Of a stretch of DNA of 26,393 nt, positions 20,546 through 26,393 are shown piece by piece. Where the stretch lies: contig CAYUCV010000016.1 of assembly GCA_964443545.1 (NCBI GenBank), forward strand, positions 1 through 26,393. Reading direction: 5' to 3'. A program made the translations under genes and the position numbers. The notes under the pieces were generated by a model. The model did not search any database. It saw only the letters and a list, made by a program, of their open reading frames with translations, and was not told the DNA's origin. This stretch comes from JBAZKV01 sp964443545 (lineage in GTDB: Bacteria; Margulisbacteria; WOR-1; JAKLHX01; JBAZKV01). Position 1 is the first letter of the stretch, and each line of letters opens with the position of its first letter.

Positions 20546-21805
20546 GTGATAAATCTGCGTCTGCTCAGGAACTCCGACACCGCACTGTGGATCTGCGCGG
20601 CGCTCCTTGTAATTATCGGTTTTTTGGCAATTTATTCCTCAACTTTCTCGATGCTCTCAAAAAAAAGCACGGTTTTTGAAGATGCCAAGCCCAATCCGTT
20701 AATGTTCGTTGAGCGGCACCTGGTCTCTTTTCTGCTGGGTCTTGCGGCGCTGCTGCTTTTTTCCTATCTGGACTATTCGCACTTTGAGAACACCTGGCTC
20801 TGGTTCTATGGAGGGATGCTTCTTTTGCTGGCTGCTGTAGATTTTGCAGGGTCGCAAACCTACGGGGCTCAAAGATGGATAGGGATAGGCTTTTTCTCCC
20901 TTCAGCCTTCTGAGATAGCCAAACTGGTAATGATCTTTGCGGTTGGAAGGTTCATCAGCGTAAGAGGAGGATTAAAGACCCTTTCCGATCTGCTCCTGCT
21001 GGGTATTTTGATAGGGGTCCCGTTCCTTCTCATCTTTAAGCAGCCGGACCTTGGCACTTCCCTTGTCCTGATGGTGATAACCTACGGCATGGCGCTGACC
21101 GGAGCCCCGTCCCTTGTCGTTGTTCTTGCTCTGATAGCGCCTTTGTTTAGCATTGTCTTTTGCTTTCATCCCGTCCTGTGGGCCGTTTATCTTATTGCGC
21201 TCTGCGGGCTCCTGTGGGCGCTCAAGCCCGGGCTCTGGGAAAGCGCCTCAGTTTTTGGCACAAGCCTTGCGGCAGGGCTTCTTCTGCCGCAGCTGTGGAA
21301 TATGCTCAAGGGCTACCAGAAAGAAAGGTTCCTGTCTTTTCTTAACCCCGGGGCGGACCCGTTTGGCGCGGGATATCACACCATTCAATCGCAGATAGCA
21401 ATAGGTTCCGGAGGGTTTTTAGGCGCCGGATTCCTGAGAGGCACTCAGACACAGTTGCAGTTTATTCCACAACAGTGGACCGACTTCATTTTTTCGGCTG
21501 TGGGCGAGGAGTTCGGGCTCATAGGCACAATGCTGGTGCTCCTTCTTTTTCTAACTATCATCTGGAGGGCGCTTGCTATTGCCCTGGGGTCAAAGGACCT
21601 CTTTGGCTCGCTCGTTGCAGTGGGGATAGCTTCGATGTACCTGTTCCATGTATTTGTCAACATCGGCATGACGCTGGGAATGGCTCCCGTTGTAGGAATT
21701 CCTCTGCCGCTGGTGAGTTTTGGAGGGACCTCGCTTATTATGAACCTGGCCTCGATAGGCGTGCTTCAGAGCATTTCCATGCGCAGGGTCAAACTTTTCT
21801 TCTGA
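20546..21805 (+). CDS. rodA: RodA/FtsW-family peptidoglycan polymerase
   Basis: 419 aa, multi-pass SEDS protein with about ten hydrophobic helices. Signatures: AQRWIGIGFFSLQPSEIAKL, FKQPDLGTSLVLM, RFLSFLNPGADPFGAGYHTI, QSQIAIGSGGFLGAGFL, QQWTDFIFSAVGEEFGLIG with the catalytic-region acidic residues, and APVVGIPLPLVSFGGTS near the C-terminus. It polymerises lipid II glycan strands for cell elongation together with a class B PBP, which is not in the window. The RodA assignment over FtsW rests on overall similarity and is less certain. GTG 20546 follows GGAGG (20535-20539) by 6 bases, one base after the trpE stop. Its stop abuts that of the convergent lptC-like gene. Confidence 0.9.
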   Translation: MINLRLLRNSDTALWICAALLVIIGFLAIYSSTFSMLSKKSTVFEDAKPNPLMFVERHLVSFLLGLAALLLFSYLDYSHFENTWLWFYGGMLLLLAAVDFAGSQTYGAQRWIGIGFFSLQPSEIAKLVMIFAVGRFISVRGGLKTLSDLLLLGILIGVPFLLIFKQPDLGTSLVLMVITYGMALTGAPSLVVVLALIAPLFSIVFCFHPVLWAVYLIALCGLLWALKPGLWESASVFGTSLAAGLLLPQLWNMLKGYQKERFLSFLNPGADPFGAGYHTIQSQIAIGSGGFLGAGFLRGTQTQLQFIPQQWTDFIFSAVGEEFGLIGTMLVLLLFLTIIWRALAIALGSKDLFGSLVAVGIASMYLFHVFVNIGMTLGMAPVVGIPLPLVSFGGTSLIMNLASIGVLQSISMRRVKLFF

Positions 21806-22909
21806 TCATTTCTTAAGTTTGAAAAGTGTTTCCACATCGCCCTCGGCCTCGAACCTCTCGGCCTTAAGATGGACCACGACCTTTTTTGTCTTGAGCCACT
21901 CGTCCCCGCGCTTAAGATGAACTCTGCCGCTGAGCGATATGGTCTCGCTTTCCTCGTTATAGAGCGCCGCGTCCGACTTTGCCTGCTGCCCCTTTTGGGT
22001 CACGGTAACATTACCCATGGCAACAGCGTTGCCGCTTTTTAGCGACAGGTCAAAGGAGGAGCATGTGAGCTCTGTCTGGTTCTCAAGCGTTCTTTTTGTT
22101 TCGGGGTCCCTGATGCTTTTGAGCCTTTCTTTTTTTATGAGCGGCGCGCTCTTAAAGAAGACCTTTGTATGCCCGGTCAGGACCATCCTGTCACCGGAAG
22201 TGTCGTATGTCATCAGGTCGCAGAAAGCTGTCTTGTCTTTTTGCAGGACAGAGACACTTTCAAAAAAACTGATGTTGTCAGTTTCGTTAAAAGCCTCGGC
22301 TGCGCCGGAGCGCACGGTCGTTTTTTCCTTTTGTTTGCCTTTTGTCCGCATCAGGATGTTTCCCATGAGCCGGGACCTCTTTTCCGGATAAAAGACTTCC
22401 AGTGTTGTGCAGGAGAGAGTAAAGTCCTTGTCCGATATCATCGGGCTGCCAAAAAAGGAGGCCCTGTCGGTCTTGTGATCGTACCTCATATGATCGAACG
22501 AGAACAGAGAATAGTCCCTTTTGCCCTTAAGGTCCACAAGGGCAGAGGCCCTTTTTGCAGAGCCCGGGCCTCCAAAGGCGGAGGTCTCTTTGAGCGAAGT
22601 GTTCACATCGACCCTACCCGTCTTAATGTTCTTGATCACGACCTTGTTGTCCTGAAATACGGAGCCGTCCTTAACTTCTTCAAAACTGGCCTTGTCCTGA
22701 AAGCGGTTGGCCCAGCCGTATGAGGAGGTAAGCGCAAAGGTCTTTTTCCCCTGCGACCAGCCCACGGCCCTTGTGCCGTAGATCTCGAGCACCTTTTCCT
22801 CTCTTTTGTCTCCCATTAGGTCTATGTCCGGAAGGATAAGATACAAAAGCCCCAGCACCGCGGCAGCGGCAAGAAAAACAGCGGCGGCGATCTGTGTGGT
22901 CCTGTTCAT
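21806..22909 (-). CDS. lptC: LptC/OstA-like LPS transport protein
   Basis: 367 aa with an N-terminal membrane anchor (about residues 7-28, AAAVFLAAAAVLGLLYLILP) and a long periplasmic part of repeated OstA/LptC beta-jellyroll type: LEIYGTRAVGWSQGKKTF, TLEVFYPEKRSRLMGNILM, TYDTSGDRMVLTGHTKVFF, SGNAVAMGNVTVTQKG, ALYNEESETISLSGRVHL and AERFEAEGDVETLF. LptC hands LPS from LptB2FG to the LptA bridge. Typical LptC is near 190 aa; this one is about twice that and could combine LptC and LptA-like segments (inference). It indicates an LPS-containing outer membrane. It is convergent with rodA and divergent from the FlgD-like gene. Confidence 0.8.
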   Translation of the reverse strand: MNRTTQIAAAVFLAAAAVLGLLYLILPDIDLMGDKREEKVLEIYGTRAVGWSQGKKTFALTSSYGWANRFQDKASFEEVKDGSVFQDNKVVIKNIKTGRVDVNTSLKETSAFGGPGSAKRASALVDLKGKRDYSLFSFDHMRYDHKTDRASFFGSPMISDKDFTLSCTTLEVFYPEKRSRLMGNILMRTKGKQKEKTTVRSGAAEAFNETDNISFFESVSVLQKDKTAFCDLMTYDTSGDRMVLTGHTKVFFKSAPLIKKERLKSIRDPETKRTLENQTELTCSSFDLSLKSGNAVAMGNVTVTQKGQQAKSDAALYNEESETISLSGRVHLKRGDEWLKTKKVVVHLKAERFEAEGDVETLFKLKK

Positions 22910-22920
22910 GTACGCTCACA

Positions 22921-22929
22921 ATTGTATCA
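22921..22929 (-). promoter_or_regulatory. Extended -10 of lptC-like gene
   Basis: Minus strand TGATACAAT, 11 bases before ATG 22909. No ribosome binding site follows. An alternative CATAAT lies about 15 bases further upstream. Confidence 0.4.
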
Positions 22930-22945
22930 GTTCGGGCCGGAATTA

Positions 22946-22954
22946 TGCTATATT
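22946..22954 (+). promoter_or_regulatory. Extended -10 of FlgD-like gene
   Basis: TGCTATATT ends 9 bases before the GTG start at 22964, so the transcript would be leaderless. The layout is the same as at the patatin gene. Confidence 0.55.
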
Positions 22955-22963
22955 TATATTGCC

Positions 22964-23500
22964 GTGAAAAGAACAGTTGTCGCAATAACAGCCGCTATCA
23001 TTGTGTTTTCGGCAAAGGCGCTTTGCCAAGAAGGTGTTATTGTAAGTCCGGACCCTTTTGATCCGGGAAGGGGCAGCGCCATGATATCTTATGTGCTGGA
23101 AAAGGACTCGGATGTTTTTGTCTATATTTTCGGCCCCGGCGGGAGGCTTCTGGCAAAAAAGGAATACAAGGCCGGCAAGACCGGAGGGGCCAGAGGTTTT
23201 AATCAGGTTGAGTGGAACGGCAAAAGCGAATACGGGGATACGGCGGGCAGAGGGACCCATCTGGTAAGGATAATGGAAGCAGAAACACAAAAAGTTTTGG
23301 GAAGAACAAAATTGCTTGTTGCGGAAGGATATGCGCTTAAGGGGGCAGAGCTGCTGGGCGCTCTGGCGGCGGCTCTCCTTGTGATGACGGGATTGCTTGC
23401 CGCCGGCAGGTCGCTGCCGCTGAAAAGGTTCAGTTCCGTATGTTATAATGGGCTTGCCGCAAAACTTAAAAGAATGAAAGGAGACCATGATGGCGGTTAA
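22964..23500 (+). CDS. FlgD Ig-like domain protein with C-terminal membrane anchor
   Basis: 178 aa. Signal peptide from GTG 22964 (MKRTVVAITAAIIVFSAKAL), then an Ig-like FlgD/T9SS-type fold: SPDPFDPGRGSAMISYVLE, VFVYIFGPGGRLLAKKEY, GFNQVEWNGKSEYGDTAGRG, THLVRIM. A C-terminal hydrophobic stretch (LLGALAAALLVMTGLLAAG) anchors it, with a basic cytoplasmic tail. The family domain is found in flagellar hook capping protein and in many surface proteins; a role here is not known, and no flagellar genes are nearby. The start at GTG is preferred over 22922 because it gives a clean signal peptide. The last codons overlap the gapA start region, and the gapA promoter lies within its coding tail. Confidence 0.72.
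   Translation: MKRTVVAITAAIIVFSAKALCQEGVIVSPDPFDPGRGSAMISYVLEKDSDVFVYIFGPGGRLLAKKEYKAGKTGGARGFNQVEWNGKSEYGDTAGRGTHLVRIMEAETQKVLGRTKLLVAEGYALKGAELLGALAAALLVMTGLLAAGRSLPLKRFSSVCYNGLAAKLKRMKGDHDGG
23441..23449 (+). promoter_or_regulatory. Extended -10 promoter of gapA
   Basis: TGTTATAAT lies inside the end of the FlgD-like gene, about 40 bases before ATG 23490. It gives gapA independent expression with a short leader that includes AAGGAG at 23478-23483. Confidence 0.6.
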
Positions 23501-24497
23501 AGTCGGGATCAACGGGTTCGGGAGGATCGGGAGGAATATTATAAGGGCGGCAAAAGGGGAGAGTTCGATAGAATGGGTCGCGGTAAACGATTTGACGGAT
23601 GCAAAGACGCTGGCGCATCTGTTTAAATACGATTCCGTCCACGGGATCTACCAGGGGGATGTCAAAGTCCAGGGCAATTCGATCATGATCGACGGTCATG
23701 AAGTTAAGGTCCTTTCCGAAAAAGATCCGGCGAATTTGAAATGGAAAGACATGGGCGTTGATATCGTGATCGAATCAACGGGTATTTTTACGGCCAGGGA
23801 AAAAGCACAGGTCCACATGACTTCGGGAGGAGCCAAAAAGGTGCTGATCTCGGCCCCGGCCAAAGAGGAAGACATCACCATCGTACTTGGCGTAAATGAT
23901 GATAGATACAATCCCAAAAAACACAATATCATTTCCAACGCCTCGTGTACTACCAATTGTCTTGCTCCTTTTACAAAGGTCCTTCACGAGAACTTTAAGG
24001 TCAAAAGAGGACTGATGAACACGATCCATTCCTATACAAATGACCAGAGGATACTTGATCTTCCTCACAAGGACTTAAGGAGAGCAAGGGCCGCGGCAGT
24101 TTCTATGATCCCTACCACCACAGGCGCTGCCAAAGCGGTAGGACTTGTTCTTCCGGAATTAAAAGGAAAACTTAACGGCTTTTCGCTAAGGGTGCCGACC
24201 CCGGATGTTTCGGTGGTAGATCTTGTTGCCGAGCTTGAAAAGACCGTGACGGTTGAAGAAGTGAACAACGCTTTCAAAAAAGCAGCCGAGGGAAAATTAA
24301 AAGGGATCCTGGGATATTCCGATGAACCCCTCGTTTCTATAGACTACAGGGGCTGCCCGCTCTCATCCATCATTGATGCGCAATCGACAATGGTCATGGA
24401 AGGCAACCTTGTCAAGGTTCTTTCCTGGTATGACAATGAATGGGGCTTTTCGTGCAGGATGGTGGACCTTACAAAGACCGTCGGAAAGTCTCTTTAA
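23490..24497 (+). CDS. gapA: Glyceraldehyde-3-phosphate dehydrogenase
   Basis: 335 aa, type I phosphorylating GAPDH. VGINGFGRIGRN (residues 5-16) binds NAD; Asp34 in AVNDLTD points to NAD rather than NADP preference. Catalytic Cys153 lies in SNASCTTNCLAP, the partner His in NTIHSYTNDQ, and the C-terminal YDNEWGFSCRMVDL is standard. It produces 1,3-bisphosphoglycerate for the next gene, pgk. Start 23490 (MAVKVGI) is 6 bases after AAGGAG; the ATG at 23487 is only 3 bases away and less likely. Confidence 0.96.
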   Translation: MAVKVGINGFGRIGRNIIRAAKGESSIEWVAVNDLTDAKTLAHLFKYDSVHGIYQGDVKVQGNSIMIDGHEVKVLSEKDPANLKWKDMGVDIVIESTGIFTAREKAQVHMTSGGAKKVLISAPAKEEDITIVLGVNDDRYNPKKHNIISNASCTTNCLAPFTKVLHENFKVKRGLMNTIHSYTNDQRILDLPHKDLRRARAAAVSMIPTTTGAAKAVGLVLPELKGKLNGFSLRVPTPDVSVVDLVAELEKTVTVEEVNNAFKKAAEGKLKGILGYSDEPLVSIDYRGCPLSSIIDAQSTMVMEGNLVKVLSWYDNEWGFSCRMVDLTKTVGKSL

Positions 24498-24508
24498 TAA
24501 CCAATACC

Positions 24509-24529
24509 GCCCCCCGTTTAAAGGGGGGC
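24509..24529 (+). terminator. Hairpin between gapA and pgk
   Basis: GCCCCCC-GTTTAAA-GGGGGGC, a perfect 7-bp GC stem followed by TTGGTGTCTTTT, a poor T-tract. It may be a partial terminator or an RNA stability element that sets gapA above pgk expression. Confidence 0.55.
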
Positions 24530-24573
24530 TTGGTGTCTTTTGCATAGGGTGAAACAAGCAAAAGGAGGCAGAC

Positions 24574-25767
24574 ATGAAAAAATGCATCAGCGACTTGAGT
24601 CCTTCGCAGTTAAAGGGAAAAAGGGTCCTTGTCCGCGTTGATTTTAATGTTCCCAGAGACAAAAAGACCGGTCAGATAACTGACGACCTAAGGATAAGCG
24701 CGGCCCTTCCCACCATAAAGTATCTTATAGAAAAGGGGTCAAAGGTCATCCTGGTGTCCCATCTGGGCAGGCCTGCAGGTGTTACCGAAGAACTAAGATT
24801 GACCTCTGTAGGCGAAAGGCTAAGCAAACTCCTTGGGGAAAAGGTGCTTAAGCTTGATGACTGTATAGGAGAAGAAGTTGAGAATGCCATAGCAAAGATG
24901 AACGAAGGCGATGTGACTCTTCTTGAGAATGTGCGGTTCTATAAAGAAGAAGAAGACAACGATGAGAACTTTTCTAAAAAACTTGCCACGCTGGCTGACG
25001 TGTATGTTAATGACGCTTTTGGCACTGCACACAGAGCGCATGCTTCGACAGAGGGAGTTGCACATCTGCTTCCCGGGGTCTGCGGGTTCCTTATAGAGAA
25101 GGAACTAAAATTCCTCGGCGGAGCGCTTTCAAATCCCAAAAAGCCGTTCGTTGCCATAATAGGCGGGGCCAAAGTGTCCACCAAGATAAGCGTCATCAAG
25201 AACCTGGCAAAAAAAGTTGATGTTCTCATCATAGGCGGAGGAATGATCTATACCTTTTTGAAGGCCCAGGGGATAGAGATCGGCAAATCGCTGGTGGAGG
25301 TCAAGTTCCTTGACCAGGCCAAGCTTATCTGGGCCGAACTCAAGGGGATGGAAGGCTTAAAACTCCTGGTCCCGGTAGATGATGTGGTGACCTCAGACAT
25401 TTCTACCGATGCTCCGGTAAAGACAGTGCCGGCAGGACAGATCCCGGCCGACATGATGGGGGTTGATATAGGGCCCGATACGATAAAGCTCTTTAAAGAC
25501 GCGGTAAAGAGCGCCGGTACCGTGGTCTGGAACGGTCCTCTGGGTATTTTTGAGAACCCCAAGTTCGCAAAGGGCACGATCAAGATAGCAAAGGCTCTCG
25601 CGGAATCAAAGGCGGTCACGATAGTCGGGGGAGGGGACAGTGCCGCGGCAGTTGACAAGGCAGGAGTGGCTGATAAGATCACCCACATCTCTACCGGAGG
25701 CGGGGCATCGCTGGAATTTTTGGAAGGAAAAACTCTTCCCGGTATCGCGATACTTCAGGACAAATAA
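24574..25767 (+). CDS. pgk: Phosphoglycerate kinase
   Basis: 397 aa, standard length. It forms ATP and 3-phosphoglycerate from the gapA product. Motifs: RVLVRVDFNVPRD (residues 17-29), VSHLGRPAG (61-69), LLENVRFYKEEE, NDAFGTAHRAHAS, AIIGGAKVSTKI, the nucleotide-site VVWNGPLGIFE, GGGDSAAAV and ISTGGGASLEFLEGK. AAGGAGG lies 7 bases before the ATG. It follows gapA after a hairpin, probably in the same transcript, and is followed 12 bases later by ndk. Confidence 0.97.
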   Translation: MKKCISDLSPSQLKGKRVLVRVDFNVPRDKKTGQITDDLRISAALPTIKYLIEKGSKVILVSHLGRPAGVTEELRLTSVGERLSKLLGEKVLKLDDCIGEEVENAIAKMNEGDVTLLENVRFYKEEEDNDENFSKKLATLADVYVNDAFGTAHRAHASTEGVAHLLPGVCGFLIEKELKFLGGALSNPKKPFVAIIGGAKVSTKISVIKNLAKKVDVLIIGGGMIYTFLKAQGIEIGKSLVEVKFLDQAKLIWAELKGMEGLKLLVPVDDVVTSDISTDAPVKTVPAGQIPADMMGVDIGPDTIKLFKDAVKSAGTVVWNGPLGIFENPKFAKGTIKIAKALAESKAVTIVGGGDSAAAVDKAGVADKITHISTGGGASLEFLEGKTLPGIAILQDK

Positions 25768-25779
25768 GAAAGGGATACA

Positions 25780-26289
25780 ATGGCAAACACCAAGACCCTG
25801 GTCATCATCAAGCCGGACGGCATAAAAAAATCACTTACTGGGAACATTCTTTCCAGGCTGTCAGAAACCAAACTGCGCATCCTGGGGGCCAAAGTGATGC
25901 ATGTAAGCCGGCAACTGGCTGAAAAACACTATGCGCATCTGAAAGACCAGCCTTTTTTCAAGAACGTGGTGGATTATATCTGCGGCGATGTTTATGAAAA
26001 GCCTTACAGAAGAGTTATGGCGCTTGTTTACACGGGAGAGGATGCCGTAGGAAAGGTCAGAAAACTCGCGGGAATAACCAATCCGGAAGAAGCCGATCCT
26101 TCCAGCATCAGGGGCCAGTACGGCAGGATAACCTCAAAAGGTATCTTCGAAAATGTTGTCCATTGCTCCGCGACCCCCGAAGAAGCTGAGGTCGAGATAA
26201 AGCTCTGGTTCGATCCGGATGAGATCGTGGAAGACATTTATCCGACGGAAGAGGTTGAGGTTAAGGTAAAAAAGAGAGTTTGGAAATAA
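25780..26289 (+). CDS. ndk: Nucleoside diphosphate kinase
   Basis: 169 aa. It transfers phosphate between nucleoside tri- and diphosphates via phospho-His. TLVIIKPDGIKK is the N-terminal signature, and the active-site His128 lies in FENVVHCSATPEEAEVEI. The usual sequence after the His is GSDS; here it is CSAT, a variant seen in divergent branches. RGQYGRI replaces the common RGDFG/A. The protein is about 20-30 residues longer than usual, with extra material before the His and an acidic/basic C-terminal tail (TEEVEVKVKKRVWK). It is close behind pgk with a weak AAAGGGA ribosome site. Confidence 0.92.
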   Translation: MANTKTLVIIKPDGIKKSLTGNILSRLSETKLRILGAKVMHVSRQLAEKHYAHLKDQPFFKNVVDYICGDVYEKPYRRVMALVYTGEDAVGKVRKLAGITNPEEADPSSIRGQYGRITSKGIFENVVHCSATPEEAEVEIKLWFDPDEIVEDIYPTEEVEVKVKKRVWK

Positions 26290-26319
26290 GTCCTTCGACT
26301 CACTTCGTTCGCTCAGGAC
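26290..26319. repeat. Palindromic repeat family, copy d
   Basis: Outer arms GTCCT/AGGAC (26290-26294, 26315-26319), with half-sites CTTCGACTC and TCGCTCAG as in copies a and b. It lies directly between the ndk stop and tRNA-Ala. Confidence 0.7.
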
Positions 26320-26321
26320 AA

Positions 26322-26392
26322 GGGCCTATCGTATAGTGGTAGTACGCGGCGTTCGCAACGCCGAGACCCGAGTTCGACTCTCGGTAGGTCCA
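26322..26392 (+). tRNA. tRNA-Ala (CGC)
   Basis: A 71-nt cloverleaf: acceptor GGGCCTA with TAGGTCC, including the G3-U70 wobble pair that marks alanine tRNAs; D arm GTAT/GTAC; anticodon stem CGGCG/CGCCG with loop TTCGCAA (anticodon CGC); T arm CCGAG-TTCGACT-CTCGG. The window ends one base after the discriminator A, so CCA cannot be judged. Confidence 0.9.
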
Positions 26393-26393
26393 G

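Noticed and set aside
22169..22723. 184-aa plus-strand open frame
   Set aside because: It is antisense to the LptC-like gene and shows no protein-like pattern or ribosome site.

Overview
The window reads as chromosomal DNA of an uncultured diderm (Gram-negative-type) bacterium of roughly 47-50% GC. Support for a diderm comes from two paralogous signal-peptide proteins with C-terminal beta-barrel-like domains ending in Phe, several lipoproteins, an LptC/OstA-type LPS-transport protein and an RlpA-like protein. Housekeeping genes are bacterial: MEP-pathway ispD, aroQ, trpE, rodA, gapA-pgk-ndk. I cannot name the taxon. A candidate phylum near the Margulisbacteria/WOR-1 is a weak guess from gene content and style only.

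Left end (1-903): a small membrane protein overlaps a YacP-like NYN-domain RNase. Positions 902-5513 form an accessory island bounded by similar GGATGAG-type purine-rich repeats. It holds an ~881-bp direct repeat present twice (a plasmid pRiA4b ORF-3-like gene plus decayed tails), an intact RhuM-family gene between the copies, remnants of a second RhuM homologue after each copy, and an AbiEi/AbiEii type IV toxin-antitoxin pair with its own strong promoter.

Middle (5561-8845): a patatin-like phospholipase with a heptamer repeat array inside its coding sequence, a large lipoprotein on the minus strand, a solitary GIY-YIG nuclease, tRNA-Asn, and several copies of a palindromic repeat family around that tRNA. 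Positions 8787-14387 form a symmetrical carbohydrate cassette: barrel protein 1 and a GT4 glycosyltransferase fused to a helical-barrel domain run rightward, a GH130 phosphorylase runs convergently against them, and barrel protein 2 (paralogue of the first) is divergent from GH130.

Positions 14386-16458 contain two minus-strand genes that can only be read with a frameshift (an unknown gene and an RlpA-like gene) on either side of a lipoprotein gene. Positions 16567-21805 form a tightly packed operon aroQ, M24 peptidase, ispD, two half-size TSUP transporters, trpE, rodA. One of the TSUP halves appears to start at ATT. Positions 21806-26392 carry an OstA/LptC-like gene (minus), a divergent FlgD-Ig-like anchored protein, then gapA, pgk, ndk and tRNA-Ala(CGC).

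No CRISPR array, rRNA or transposase gene was seen. The points most worth a second look are the RhuM/pRiA4b duplication, the GIY-YIG gene embedded in tRNA-associated palindromes, the symmetrical barrel/GT/GH130 cassette, the probable ATT start codons, and repeats inserted in-frame within protein-coding genes.
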